From contig JASVEC010000014.1 in the NCBI GenBank assembly GCA_030770535.1, forward strand, positions 620,001 through 684,000: DNA of 64,000 bases. Reading direction: 5' to 3'. The DNA comes from Batkoa obscura. Its lineage: Eukaryota > Entomophthoromycota > Entomophthoromycetes > Entomophthorales > Batkoaceae. Each line of letters begins with the position of its first letter. Position 1 is the stretch's first letter. The notes under the pieces are model-generated. The model saw nothing but the letters and a program-made list of their open reading frames with translations, was not told the origin of the DNA and ran no database searches. A program made the translations under genes and the position numbers. This document shows positions 11,341 to 23,874 of this stretch, piece by piece.

Positions 11341-11443
11341 ATAGAGATATATTTTTGTGTTTAAGAACTTTATTGACAATTTTTCCACTTAAATAGTGCT
11401 TAAAAGATGAAGAAGTAATGAGGCTAAAAAAGCACCCCCATAT
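11341..11443 (+). mobile_element. MITE-A copy, diverged left end
   Basis: The interior follows the family closely (TTTTTCCACTTAAATAGTGC) and the right end is GCACCCCCATAT. The G-run of the left end is degraded. Confidence 0.75.
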
Positions 11444-11804
11444 CTTGTTTGAATGACTTTATAGATTTGAAAACCCTGTATTTCAAATTTCGTCACAAAA
11501 ATTCAACACACAATGGATTAGTAATACTTAAAGTTTTGTTTTTGAGTTAAGAAACTATTTTAATCTATTGTTATGATAATTAAATTTTTAGCTTTTTAAT
11601 ACCAATAGCTTAATATTTATTATATGTAATTTAGGCTTTTATACAATAAAAATTAAATAGCTAAATCTAACAATTATACCTTAATACTAAATAGCCTTGA
11701 TACAAACTCAGTAAATATTTTTATATAAAAAGCACTCAATCATTTTTTACATTAGTAAACGCTATTCAGTCAAAGGTAAAAAATATCATTAATTGAATAT
11801 AAAA

Positions 11805-11886
11805 CGACACCTGCAGGATTTGAACCTGCGCGGGGAAACCCCATGAGCTTTCTAGGCTCACGCCTTAACCGCTCGGCCAAAGTGTC
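11805..11886 (-). tRNA. tRNA-Ser (AGA)
   Basis: The 82-nt gene is identical to 6976-7057: same acceptor stem, anticodon AGA, long variable arm and discriminator G. A T4 run follows its 3' end at once. The flanks differ from those of the first copy, so only the gene itself is conserved. Confidence 0.96.
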
Positions 11887-12111
11887 TCACTTCCTGTTCC
11901 TATTGATTTATTTGATTATAATATATAAATCTGAGTAAAATAGAAATTTAGATATATAGGTATTTTGAATTTTCATCAAAATCTATCAGCCTTTACTACT
12001 CTATGGCTTTGGTTCGCTTAGTATATCCTTAAGGATTCTGCAACTAGCTTGGTATATTTTCTAAAGCATGATATACATTGTACTAAATTAAAAATCAATT
12101 AATTAATAAAC

Positions 12112-12477
12112 TTGACATTATTCACTTTTTTAATTTCAAGTGGGCAGTTTAAGTATAAAATAATAGATAAAGTTGAAGTAACTAAGGATAAGTTGACCCC
12201 AATTAATAACAAAGATAAGGAGGTTGTTTCAAGAGCTGCCTATAGCACAAACACTGAAAAAGTACGCAAAAAGATTGATTATTTGCTTATAATTTTACCA
12301 AGTAGTTATTTTAAAGAAGACAAAATGCTTCGATTTTCTAGTATAAAGAGGAGGCACGATATACTTTATAAGTATTATTGTGACCAAAGTAACAAAAAAC
12401 TTGAAGAGAAGAGGCTAAACAAGATAAATAAGAAGTTAATATTTGGAAAGTGTTCTTATTTGGATATCATGATATGA
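12112..12477 (+). CDS. possible relic of an unknown coding region (121 codons)
   Basis: A basic, lysine-rich 121-residue open frame with no ATG at the stated start (it opens with TTG) and no motif I can name. Downstream to about 13650 there are further patches with coding-like character, including Asn/Asp-rich codon runs near 13020-13230 and a less AT-rich patch at 13270-13620, all interrupted by stops. Together they suggest a decayed gene or element of unknown type. Nothing shows that it is expressed. Confidence 0.2.
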   Translation: MTLFTFLISSGQFKYKIIDKVEVTKDKLTPINNKDKEVVSRAAYSTNTEKVRKKIDYLLIILPSSYFKEDKMLRFSSIKRRHDILYKYYCDQSNKKLEEKRLNKINKKLIFGKCSYLDIMI

Positions 12478-14094
12478 TTTGGTGATATGAACAAGGACAA
12501 TCAAATATCTTCCGATATTTTCGCAATGGTAATGAGATGATAGAATTATGTAGATTAAATAGGAAAAATCAGGTACGTTTGTTAAATCAAAGTTATTATT
12601 TGAACCTAAAGAGCCTATAATGAACTCCAATTCATATTTCTGACCTCTGTTTACCTACGATTATTACCCAATCTGTTTTTGCTAAACACCATAAATATAA
12701 ACCATGAGGTTCATATTATGTTAGAAGATAACACCCTTACCTTAATGAGGTTCCAATGTCAACGAGCAATGATATATTAGCATTGAATAGCAATTATAAT
12801 GTAATTGTCGAGATATTCTCTAATGTTTTAAAAAGTAAATTTATCAGTACTGATTATTTTTTAATTTCCGTGCTTCATATTTTGCTACTTCTGTTATTAT
12901 TGCCTTTTATTTAGTTTGTTTCGAGAATATTTTCACATCACCAAAAATTTAATAAAAGTTTTAAACAAATGTGATTATTATCTTTGGTCAATAATGGCTA
13001 TAGTAATGGCACCGTTTTGATTAACAATAATGATGCAGATACTGATGAAAACAGTAACTATGATAATTCAATTATAAATGACATGTTGAGCTCAGAAATA
13101 TTACCATAGACGCGAGAAGCCATAACAACCCATGATATTAATAATAACAATATAGAAAATATAGACTTTGACATAATAATAAACAAGGACAATAACAATA
13201 TAACTAATGAAATATATTATAAAAGAACATTGAGGACTGAGTAATTGGATTGATACATACTATAAATGTACATAAAGATATCTTCTTGATCTTTCCTCCC
13301 TTCTCACTCCGTTCCAGATCTCCTGTACCATTGATTGCTGCTTTAGTTATTTGGATAGTCTATCGCCAATACTATAAAGCAGTATTTAGATCCTGATCAA
13401 GCCCCACTCTTACGTAGGTGTATAAACTTGAGTGAGAACCTTTCTTAATGAACGAATTCCTGCTCTCATCCCTCAGATTTAAGCAACTTGAAAGAGGTTA
13501 TGGGGTCTTGAAGATCAAGTCCTTTGGATTCTCTACTACTTATCAGGGTCTCAAGTTGATTTCCTTCTTATATCTTTACTTTGTTTTTGCTATCTGGTAA
13601 ACAACTGCCCTAGACATATGGTTCCTAAAAAGTAGCAATTTATTAATTGATGTTTTATAGAAATTAATTGTAGAAATTTATTTATAGTACTTATGTTTAT
13701 TCTCAATAACAATTATTTAATATAAAAATCCTATAAATAGGTCTAAGCCTATTTATATCGCAATTTGCTCTTTGAAATCCATTTAACATTGTGTTCGAAA
13801 TGTCATTAATAAAATACAAAAATAATATATTAATATTAAATCATATTACATTAAAGAATATAATATTAATCTGCAAGCTTTGAAATTTCCTTAATATATA
13901 ACCAAATTTACAAAACCCAAGATATCGGATAATCGTAATATATTGCATTAGCAAATCATGATTTGTAAAGGAGTTAAATATATTTGACATAAGTTTATTT
14001 AAAAAATTTGAAATAATTATTTGAAATATTAACAATAACAAAGGAAATTTTAATGCGCGTAAAAATTTGATTTAATTTAATTTGGTGGTAAAGC
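12478..14094. other. no intact gene; less AT-rich patches of unknown origin
   Basis: See the entry at 12112. The patch 13270-13620 has clearly more G and C than its flanks and a 51-codon open frame beginning near 13448. It matches no family I know. From 13650 to 14094 the sequence is plain AT-rich spacer. Confidence 0.35.
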
Positions 14095-15285
14095 TTATAA
14101 TGCACCTCCGGTTTCTTTCATGAAGTTGTTGAATTCCAATTCACGCATTTCGTTTTCACGGATATTGGAGTAATTGAATTGCATCTTCATAATGAAATCA
14201 GCATCCAATAATTTGACTGGTGGTTTTTCGGGTGCAGAAGAAAGTAAACTTCTATCGCTCTGCATGATTTTAGTAATACCATTATCGGCTAATTCAAAAT
14301 TCTTAGTAACGAAGGCAACATCATGTTTGACTAAATCTTCAAGGGTAGTAACATTAGTTGGTACAGTGTATGGTTCTGGTGTGAAATCAGGAATGAAAGC
14401 AGCACGAGAAACACCACCTGGTTTGACCCATGAGAAATGTTCTTGTTTATAAACATAACACATACGGTCTGAAGTATCGATACCTTGAAGAACTGGGAAG
14501 CCCCAAGGTGCAACTGGAGTACGACGGCTTATATGATATTCATCCATAGTTTCTGGGTAACGCATTTGGTGATCAAACCATAATTTATCAATGAAAGCAT
14601 GATGGGAATAGAATAATGGATCACCAGGTGAAGCATGACCAGAGAATTCACCACCAATACCATTATGAATACGACCATGTGGTAAACCTTCAATATTTCC
14701 AGCAAATCTACTGAAAGGAGTATCATTTAAGTATAAATTATCCATTTCAGCCGCACCAGTTACTTTTTCATCAAATACCTTCTTACGTCTTAAACAATGT
14801 TCACCCCCATTTCCGCCATGATAATAAAAGACTTTGAAATCTTTGAATGGACCACTATCAACGCATCCATCATTACCGTTTACTCTACCAAAATATTTCT
14901 CGCTATAGATAGGATCACTGTTTGGGTTACTGGCTTCGGAGGTCCAATCCCAGTATGGAATAGTGACGGAAGGATCAATTTTTTGTAATTCTTTTTCAAC
15001 AAAATATAAATAGTAACGATGCCATACATAGAAAAGTGGTCTCATATGAACTTGTGGATAATATTCAATGTGCATCTTAGCAAAGCTATCCCATTTTGTT
15101 GGCCTTGGACCACTGTTTAATTGTTTAACAGCATTAAAATAACGAGTTAATTGAGAATCACTCATTTGCTTGATATTTTTACGAACTCGAATATTTTCTG
15201 GTTTACAGAATGGCAAATCCTGACCAACAACGGAAGTTGCAATTCCCAAGATTATTAATGAAACGGCTTTAAGATTAAAAATCAT
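14095..15285 (-). CDS. secreted tyrosinase (type 3 copper enzyme)
   Basis: A copper monooxygenase of 396 aa that oxidises phenols to quinones, the first step of melanin formation or protein cross-linking. Residues 1-21 are a signal peptide. The CuA site has H72, H80 and H89 (FYVWHRYYLYFVEKEL), and the CuB site has H203, H207 (HGRIH) and H229 (DPLFYSHHAFIDKLWF). The PYWDW motif typical of the family is at 110-114. There is no long C-terminal lid domain, so this is the short secreted form. No intron is needed. A decayed paralogue lies at 55255-56285. Confidence 0.95.
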   Translation of the reverse strand: MIFNLKAVSLIILGIATSVVGQDLPFCKPENIRVRKNIKQMSDSQLTRYFNAVKQLNSGPRPTKWDSFAKMHIEYYPQVHMRPLFYVWHRYYLYFVEKELQKIDPSVTIPYWDWTSEASNPNSDPIYSEKYFGRVNGNDGCVDSGPFKDFKVFYYHGGNGGEHCLRRKKVFDEKVTGAAEMDNLYLNDTPFSRFAGNIEGLPHGRIHNGIGGEFSGHASPGDPLFYSHHAFIDKLWFDHQMRYPETMDEYHISRRTPVAPWGFPVLQGIDTSDRMCYVYKQEHFSWVKPGGVSRAAFIPDFTPEPYTVPTNVTTLEDLVKHDVAFVTKNFELADNGITKIMQSDRSLLSSAPEKPPVKLLDADFIMKMQFNYSNIRENEMRELEFNNFMKETGGAL

Positions 15286-15394
15286 TTTTATTAAACTTTG
15301 AATACTTTTATAAAAAAATTAGGTTATATGTGAAAATGAATTAAAGATATTAAAAAATATTAAAGCTAATTTCTTTGATGAACGATTAGATATT

Positions 15395-15404
15395 GTATTT
15401 ATAG
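15395..15404 (-). promoter_or_regulatory. probable TATA box of the tyrosinase gene
   Basis: CTATAAATAC on the minus strand lies about 110 bp before the ATG. A GAGTTATTTTTAGGTT phrase just upstream of it recurs upstream of the decayed tyrosinase copy near 55120, showing that the promoter was part of the duplication. Confidence 0.45.
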
Positions 15405-17341
15405 TCTATCTGACAGAGTTCCTAATCATTAACCTAAAAATAACTCGCCCCATTCGATCTATGGAATTACTGGTTTTTTTGTTCTTTTACCTTTTTGAAT
15501 TTAATTTGTTCACAAGGTTTTGTATTCGCAAAACTATTAAAAGCTTATATATTCCGCTTTGTATATCAAATTTTATCAGCATATCTTAAAAAACTGATGC
15601 AATTCGAAAGATGCAAGAATTTGTTTATGTTCTCTATATAGATAAGTTGTTAACCTAAATTAAAATCGGTCTCCTTGTAGTTGAGTCATATAGTTCATAG
15701 GAATCCAATTTTTCCCCCATTTATGGTACTTTCAGAATTTAATGAGAATAGCATCTATTTAAAGAAAATTGAAAAATAAGGTGGAGGAAATCAAAATGAG
15801 GTTTATTTTTAGATACAAGTTATCATTATAATGCTATTATATTATTTAATATTAACATAAGTATTCGAAAATGAGATATTTAATTTGATAAGTTTATTTA
15901 CCAATTTTTAACTCCTCTGGACTTATTTACCTTATTGGCTCAAGAACTTTAATGCATTCCTATAGCAATCATCATCTCGAAAACGAACAATTATCGTAGT
16001 AATGAAATAGTTAAAAGTTTAATGAAGATAAAAGTAAGACATATAAAAAGCTATCATTATTCTATCATATATATAAGTAAATATACGTAAGTAAGAGTTC
16101 GTGTTTTAGCGCAGTAATCTGGTTAATAAAGATGTATGGGTTTCAACTTAAGAATTTGTGAAAAACGAGTTACTGAAGGTTACTGTATGTGAAATTTAAA
16201 GTACATCACATATATGGACTAATTTAAATTAGGAAATTTTAATAAAAACATATTATTAGACTTATGTTTAACCTTTAGTGTTTAATTTTTATCACTACTA
16301 TTAAATCACTCTATCAAATTATTATAAAAATGACTCCTTTAAAACTTTTATCCCTTAAAGTCTTATATTTGTTCAATATTTAATTAAACACTCTAATTGA
16401 AATAAACTAAGTTTTTAATCTTATTTTTAGGACCTTTATAATAGCTTGCTTTTAAGAATACGTTAAGCACTTTATATCTTCTATGTATCTCAAAACAAGT
16501 ATAACAAATATATTTGTCAGTATATTATTGATTTTAAAGTTCATTCAATTTAAAAATATTAAATGATTTACCTTTATAATCATTATTTTACAATCTTTAT
16601 ATTGTAAATGTCATAATCTAATGTATTAAAATATAATAGCAGGTTATGCTAATAGATTAATTTATTGGAGATAACAAAAAAGGTTATAGTCATTTTTTTT
16701 ACAAATAAAAGCGAAATTATGAGCTATTTAATAAGTTTTATGAGTGATAAACGATATTTTTGATTTAACGTTGTTTATATAATAAACTAGAATAGTATAT
16801 ATCTCTATCATATCTTTTAAAATTTAATTATACTATTTAAGATACTAAGATACTAAGATACTAAGATACTAAGATACTAAGATATACATATTTCATACCA
16901 AATCCTTTTAGTATTCTTATCCGTCTTCTAATTTTGCTAAATTATCAAACTAATCCATTAATTAGTCTTCAAATTTCAATTTTATTATTTATATCAAATA
17001 TGATAGAGTCTAGAATAACTAAACTAAACTAAACTAAATAGTTTGATGATATAAATATTATATAATATTCTTTACAAACTGAATATTGTTTCTATAAGAT
17101 CTACAAAATTCATTATAACTTCAATTGCCAAATAAAAATGGAGTTTACTTTAGAAAAAGGAAGGCAATGAAATACTAATGTTTTTGTTATTTTGTTATTG
17201 TTTTTCTAAATTACTATTTAATCTTGTAAATAAAGTTAAAATAGATTAAAAAAACAAATGTTCTTATTTTAAGAATTAATAACATGAATACATCAATTAA
17301 GTGAAACAGTTACAAAACATTTTGATTTTTATTAGGTATAT
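15405..17341. other. intergenic, no gene seen
   Basis: AT-rich spacer with no gene on either strand. It contains the short tandem repeat at 16842-16881 and short ACTAA runs near 17020-17040. Confidence 0.5.
16842..16881. repeat. tandem repeat, unit ATACTAAG x5
   Basis: Five exact 8-bp units in a row, followed by a partial unit. A simple microsatellite. Confidence 0.9.
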
Positions 17342-17760
17342 ATATGGGGATGTCCAAATTGATTTCATAATTTAGCTAAAAATTAATCCAAATTTCAAGT
17401 TTCTAAATTTATAAGTCCTTAGTGTATGATTAGTTGAATTTAAAAGCTTAAAATTAAGCAAAAAAATTTGATTTAAAACTATAATTGTTTTATTTTTATT
17501 GTTTAATAGATGTACAATATATAAATGTATAGCTACTTGAGTTTACTTTTTATGACTAAACTTCAAAATGGAATTTTAAAAAAATTTAATATAATAAAAA
17601 GCATACTATATGATTATTATAATCTATTTACATTAATTTTAACTATTTATAATAACCCAGAGTTTATGAGGTTTTATAATAAATTAAATAAATATTGTTA
17701 AAGTTTACTATTGATAATAATAAACTTAATTAAATAGTATATAAAATTAATGCTTTAAAA
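17342..17760 (-). mobile_element. family-B repeat, copy 1
   Basis: Begins TATGGGGATGTCCAAATTG. In inverted orientation it matches 45740-46135 over most of its length and 63040-63190 over its terminal part. Shared landmarks are TAAGTCCTTAGTGTATGATT and the phrase around CTTCAAAATGGAATT. It shares its first ~11 bases with MITE-A but has a different interior. The far end is not defined and no transposase is present. Confidence 0.6.
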
Positions 17761-18039
17761 AATAGGAAACAGAAACTAGTAAATAACATTATTAACTATA
17801 ACTTTAGTATATATTTTTGACTAATGTAAAGTTTTGATTTAACATAAATAAAAATCAATATCAATATTGTAATAAACAATTTGGATTTTGCTTTTTATAA
17901 AAGAGGGCATTAGTTGGATGGGTGAATAGTTATAATTATTCAAAAACTAAGAAAACTGTAAAAACTTAATTACTGCTGTAGTTTCATACTTTTACCACTA
18001 CTAACTTCTAAAAAATAAAGAAGTATGAGAATATAATAA

Positions 18040-18143
18040 TATGGGGATGTATTTTTATGTTAAGGATTTTACTAACAACTTTTCCACTTAAATAGTGCTT
18101 AAAAAATGGAAAATAATGAAGTCAAAAAAAACACTCCCATATA
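18040..18143 (+). mobile_element. MITE-A copy, well kept
   Basis: From ATATGGGGATGT to ACACTCCCATATA, about 104 bp, with a complete core. Confidence 0.87.
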
Positions 18144-18498
18144 AAGTTGTAATAATAAAATACAAAACAATTATAAAGCAATTCTGAATATTTATTATTA
18201 TTTATCATGTTTTTTTATAGTAATGATGTCATAATTTCTATAACAAAACTAAATATATCAAAACAAACTTTATTATATTAAAAATGATAATAAAATAATT
18301 CATTTTAACTAAGCAGTAGAAATATGCTTAAAAAACTAGCTTCTAATCCAAATTGATTACAGTTTTTGAACAAATGTTGAAATAATAAAAAGGAGGCATT
18401 GATTGAAAAAGTTAAAATTATTATAAAATTGAGCAATGTAGATTTAATGAAATGGAAAGGTGTAATGACACATAATAATTGCTTGATTATTATCACTT

Positions 18499-18601
18499 AA
18501 GGGTGTTTTTTTGGTTTGATTGTTTTTTCCACTTTTTAAGCGCTATTTGAACACAAAATTTGTTAGTAAAATTCTTAAAAATAAAAATACAGCCTCACCT
18601 A
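18499..18601 (-). mobile_element. MITE-A copy
   Basis: Left end AAGGGTGTTTTTTTGG, core AAGCGCTATTTGAACAC, right end ACAGCCTCACCT. Moderately diverged. Confidence 0.72.
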
Positions 18602-19112
18602 TAAAAAAAACTTGTAGTAATTGGGCAGATATTTTGTACCACCACACTTTTCTATTTCATCAAACTCACATTAGATTTTTTGATCATTTGGTTAACTTTC
18701 TTCAAAGTTTAAGCAGTTCAATTAAAAAAAAGGCAAAAGCAAATAATATAGATTTATGCTCTAATAGTTGAATGAAAGCAGACTAGCACTTGTTTTTAAA
18801 ATAATAATAATACTTTTTAAAAAAAGATAAATGTTATTATCAAAACCTTAAATCATACAGTAGAATAGACAAGCTTTATTCTAAAAAAATGTCCAATTGA
18901 TATTAATGTAACTTTTTTCTCATCATAGTAATTTTGATATCAGTTTAAAAAAAACAAATGTTAATTGGTGGAGAAAGGTAGTATCAATCATGAGATTAAG
19001 ATAGAACCAATGGCTTAACTGAAATTGGAATTTAAGCTCAGTCTAAGGCTAATTAATTCGAATGCATTAAAACAGAAAAATATAAAATAACACACAACCA
19101 TTTTTATTTATA
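18602..19112. other. intergenic and promoter region of the GRAM/VASt gene
   Basis: No gene seen. A TATAAAATAA motif at about 19081-19090 lies roughly 25-30 bp before the ATG at 19113 and may be the TATA box. Confidence 0.4.
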
Positions 19113-20582
19113 ATGAGCTCTAGAGAAGAAGAATTAACACCAGAAAAAAAGCGTTTATCTTTAAAATTAAAAAAATTATTACCTTTAAAAGAGCGTAACA
19201 CTATTGATAATAAAAGATCCAGTAGTCCACTAAAGGAATTATTTACCAACTCAATTGAAGATATAAATACTATGAATAATAATACCAATACTATGGAACC
19301 TTCAACTCCCGGTACTAGTAAAAGACATCAAGTCAAACCTAGTATCGTTGGAGAAGATTTTCCATTAAAATTAGAAGATTTAAGTTGGTTAAATGATAAA
19401 GAAGATAGTGCCCCAGGGACACCAGGTTCTTTAAATGAGTTTATTGTAAAAGATAGAGAAGATTTACCTAGTTATGATAGTTTAGAACCAGAAACTGAAG
19501 AAGAAGAAAAGAATCAATTGTTAGACTTACAATTAGATCCTATTCAAAAGAAAAGAAATATCGATTTTCATATTAATTTTCCTTCCCTTCCTTTAGATGA
19601 TATTTTAATTGAAGATTATCATTGTGCTTTACAAAAAGATATTCTAGTTACTGGACGACTTTATCTAACTAGTGAACGTATTTGTTTTCATTCTAATTTA
19701 TTTGGTTGGGTTAACCATACTATCATTCCATTTAAGCATATTGTTTCTTTACAAAAACGTTCAACTGCTTTTGTTATTCCTAATGCTATCCAAATTATTA
19801 CTTTGGATCAAAAGGTAAAAGTTTAAAATTACTATTTGTTGTTGTTTATTAAATTCTATTATTTTTATAGTATTTCTTTACTTCATTTATGGCTCGTGAT
19901 ACTGTGTTTTGTAAACTTTACGAGTTATGGTCTAAGAAATGTCCTAATAGAGCTGTTGAGCCTATCAGATCAAATACAGTTAACGAAGACACTAATAATG
20001 GAACCAATGTGAATGAGAATAGTAGTAGTTTATGCCCATGTTTAAAGATGAATAGTAGTCATGAAGGGTATTTAAATTTAGATACTACTTATTCTGTTAA
20101 TATTAAAGTTTTATTTGAATTATTATTTGGGGAAGATAATCACTTTATGAAAGAATATTTAGAAAAGACTAATAATAACGTTGAGTTTAAAGAATGGAAA
20201 GACGATAAAAGGGAAATTCATTATATTAAACCATTGAGTAATCCATTAGGACCTAAACAAACGAGGGTTAATATTATTGAAGAAATAGTAACTAAACAAG
20301 AAGATAGTTATATGGTACAGGATCAAAGTAAAAATCCAGATGTACCAAGTGGAGATGCATTTACTGTTAATACAAGGTATTGTTTTATGATCAGTAATAC
20401 TAATCAATGTCGATTAGTAATAACTACTTGGTTGGAATGGTCTAAATCTTCTTGGTTTAAAGGACCAATTGAAGCGGGTACTAAAGATGGTACTACTAAA
20501 GCAGCTCAAGAATTAGATGAAGAAATCAAAAATTATATTAGTAATAATCCACATCTTATTACTATTGCTGAAGGAGTTAATG

Positions 20583-20615
<33 letters not shown>

Positions 20616-20902
20616 TAATATCAGCTGAAAAAGGAAGTAATAATAATCATCAAATTCAATCCAAGGATAAATTTAAATCGATTTTATATTATATTGTTTA
20701 TGGATTAGCTATTTTATTAATGATAAATATGACATATTATCATTATTATTTAAAACCACAAGTAACAAGTAAACAACATCAACAAGATAACAATAATAAT
20801 AATAAACAAGATAGTAATTATAAATTACAACAATTAATTAAATTAAAAGAGGAACTTAATAATTTTAATGATAAATTAAATCAAATTCATAATAAATTTT
20901 AA
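19113..20902 (+). CDS. GRAM/VASt membrane-contact sterol transfer protein (Lam/GRAMD1-like)
   Basis: Two exons, 19113-19814 and 19871-20902, joined across a 56-bp GT-AG intron, give 577 aa. Splicing restores the end of the GRAM domain (IITLDQK-YFFTSFMARDTVF). A disordered acidic N-terminus (1-145) precedes the GRAM domain (about 148-255). The VASt sterol-binding domain is at about 295-464 (HEGYLNLDTTYSVNIKVLFE ... ITTWLEWSKSSWFKGPIE). An Asn run follows, then a transmembrane segment (about 502-525) and a cytosolic or lumenal coiled tail. Members of this family sit in the ER and move sterol between ER and plasma membrane at contact sites. The stop is 68 bp from the stop of the converging Zn2Cys6 gene. 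Confidence 0.92.
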
Positions 20903-20970
20903 TAAATAAAGTATCAAATTAAAAATTACATATTATTTTTATTTTATTAACTTATTATGTTATTATTTTA

Positions 20971-21969
20971 TTATAAATTCAAATTTATAATTACTTTTTT
21001 TACTTGAATATAAAACTCATTTACAATTGGAATATGTTGTTTTGCTTTTTTTAAAATGAGATAAGCATCTAAAAAGTGTTGTTTACAATCATCTTGATTA
21101 TTTTTTTGTAAAATTAAAGCTAAAGCTAAGGTAGCAGAAGTAATTGCAAAGAAACGATAAGCATGACCAAATCTAATAAAATGGTAGTTTTGAATTTTAG
21201 CTAATTGAATTAAATTGATACTATTAAACTTCAATTCTAATAATATGTTAGATTGAAATTGAGAGTTATTATTTAATTTGAATTGTAATTGATTTAATTG
21301 AATTAACATTGTTAACATAACTATTTTATTAAAATATAATAGAGGTGATGCTAAATTCCATACCCATTTAGGTTGACTTGATAATTGATACTTTAATTTA
21401 TTTTCAAATGTATAATAACAATATTGAATTTTTAAAATTAATTGTTGAGATAATCTCATACTTTTGCTTTGATTTTCAAATAAATTAATTTTAATTAATC
21501 CTTGAATATAACCCATAAAATTGCATAAATCATTAAAATTTTTTAAATAAATGAAACTCAAATAATCTCTTACTATAACAAATTGTTGATAATTAAATTC
21601 CTTATTAACTTTAGGTAATTGTTTCATTTTAGGATAATTTACTAAATGATTATTAGCTGGTATTAAACTCGGTCGATTTAATAAAAAGGTATTAACTTTA
21701 TCTAATATACAACAAAACCACCAAAGGTGATATCTTATTTTTAATATATTTATTGGTATTTTTGATTTTTTATTTGGTTTTAAATGACATCCTAATAAAA
21801 TAGCATAAGTTATTGTATATGATTGATATAGCCAACAACGTTTGAAATCATTGACAATAATTTGATAAATTCCCATCAAACTTAAACTAATTAATAAATT
21901 TAAATTAGGTGTTGGGAAATATGATTTAAATTGTAATATACATAAATTATCTAAATAATTATTAATTTG

Positions 21970-22010
<41 letters not shown>

Positions 22011-22034
22011 CATTAATATTAATATTATTATTAA

Positions 22035-22071
<37 letters not shown>

Positions 22072-22746
22072 GATTAAATATTTATAACCGATACAAATAA
22101 CAATACTATTTAATAAATCATTACTATACTGTTCTAAATATTCTTCAGTAATAAATGGAAAATAAATACAAAAATTAATAAAATAACTTAATTTAGCTTG
22201 TTGTATAATAACTGAATTTAATAGTATTCTTTCAATTCTCAAATTAAATGATTTACTTTTGCCCATTTCTTGACTCTTTAATTCAATTCTTCTATCCTTT
22301 CTAAATTCCGATAATTCCATAAAATTAGCTAATAACATACAAGCTGGGCTTTGTCCATAGTAATCAATAAATCCGTATTTATTAATGTAAATTGGAGTAT
22401 ATGAATCGTCGATTAAACTATCCATTAATAAACTTCTTACTTTACTTAATTTTGTCCAATTTTTGTTTATTTTATTAAAATAAACTAATTGAATACTGTT
22501 TTCTTTATTGTCCTTTATAATACATTTTACTTTTACTTCGTTTGTTGATTTGGTATATGTACATGATCTATTCTTTTCTTTACATCGAATGCATAAAGGG
22601 TATTGTTTACTACATTTCTTTTTATCTAATTTACATTGTAAACAAACTACTTTACTTAATATCTGATTATTATATTTATAAAATAATGATTTATCTTTTA
22701 TCTCAGATGGTATTTCATCTTCATGGGCTTGAAATGTACTAAACAT
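20971..22746 (-). CDS. Zn2Cys6 transcription factor with poly-Asn tracts
   Basis: A nuclear regulator of 591 aa. The binuclear zinc cluster is C35, C38, C45, C52, C55 and C62 (CX2CX6CX6CX2CX6C) with basic residues between. A middle region (about 180-470, including RYHLWWFCCILDKVNTFLLNRPSLIPANNH) resembles the fungal-specific regulatory domain that follows such zinc clusters. Two long AAT-coded asparagine runs fall at 21970-22075 and should vary in length between strains. Target genes are unknown. It converges on the sterol-transfer gene, so the two do not share a promoter. Confidence 0.93.
21970..22075 (-). repeat. AAT trinucleotide tracts encoding Asn runs
   Basis: Two in-frame AAT/ATT microsatellites inside the Zn2Cys6 gene, separated by a short Ile/Asn/Asp segment. 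A smaller AAT tract occurs in the neighbouring gene at about 20581-20615. Confidence 0.9.
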
Positions 22747-23314
22747 TTCAAAATAGCTTGATTAATAGAGTAGACACCCCAGTTACTATCAATAATAAAT
22801 TATCACTTGTTTTGGTTCCTATAGTTATATCTTTATATTCATAAGTATTAGTGGTAATATACTACTTCTTGATTTAGTTTCTGTCTTATATTCTCTTTTC
22901 CTTAGTTCCGATTCTTGGTCGTTAATTGAATTTTCAAAATAAGCAAAAAAATTAAGTTACTTTTTTTGTGTTTAAAGTTCAAGCTATTTTTCCTAATAAA
23001 TTATTGGTTGAATATGATAGAAATCAATATAAACAATCAATATAAACAATCAAATAAAATAGGAGCATAAATTTCAATTTAAAGGCTACATTATATATAT
23101 ATAAGAATTATCAGAAAAATATTCTAAATTAAAGTATAAACGTTTGAAATAAGCTACTTTAAAAAAATCTATTAAAAAGTAATATAAGTTCCTTTTTAGT
23201 TCTATATCTTTCTCCTATCATTGGTTATTCAATTTACTAGTTTCAAATTAAATTAAAATCAAACTTCTTCATTTTAAAAAAATCATATTAATGCCATTTT
23301 ATTAACTAATAATA

Positions 23315-23414
23315 CATGAGGGTACTTTTTTTGATTTCATCACCTTTTCTATCTTTTAAATACTATTTTAGTGGAATTGTTGGAAAAATTCTTAAAAAAA
23401 GACATCCCTATATA
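23315..23414 (-). mobile_element. MITE-A copy, diverged
   Basis: Left end CATGAGGGTACTTTTTTTG, interior CTATCTTTTAAATACTATTT, right end GACATCCCTATA. Confidence 0.7.
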
Positions 23415-23765
23415 AGTTATACTTCACCACCAAAGTTTATTCATTAATGAGTTGGTAGTGATTTTTATAAAGTTGGTTACAGTTTAATTGACACTTTTAG
23501 TTATTTCTTGGTGTAATTATGTATTTATTGAAAATACATTAATCTTGTTATCTGTTTCATTTTCCACCATGTTCCTATTTAAACAAACTTTTTTAATATA
23601 ACTTTTATCTTAATATTAATTCTATTAATTGTTTATTTTAGCTAAAAATATTAGCTACTTTGTATTTGATATTCAAGTTCTAAACTCCTGTTATTCTCCT
23701 CACATTTATTGAATTTATTTTAAATCCATAAAATTGCTATTTAGACTGTTGATAATTTATTAAGC

Positions 23766-23874
23766 ATATGGGGATGTATTTTTGTGTTTAAGAATTTTAC
23801 TAACAAATTTTCCACTCAAATAGCGCTTAAAAAATGAAAAGAGTAATAAAACCAAAAAAAACAGTCCCATATAT
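23766..23874 (+). mobile_element. MITE-A copy, well kept
   Basis: From ATATGGGGATGT to CAGTCCCATATAT, with the full core. Nearly identical to the copy at 8161 over its left two thirds. Confidence 0.87.

Noticed and set aside
17020-17042. ACTAA-type short tandem run as telomere-like repeat
   Set aside because: Only about four imperfect units, internal, and with no G-rich strand.
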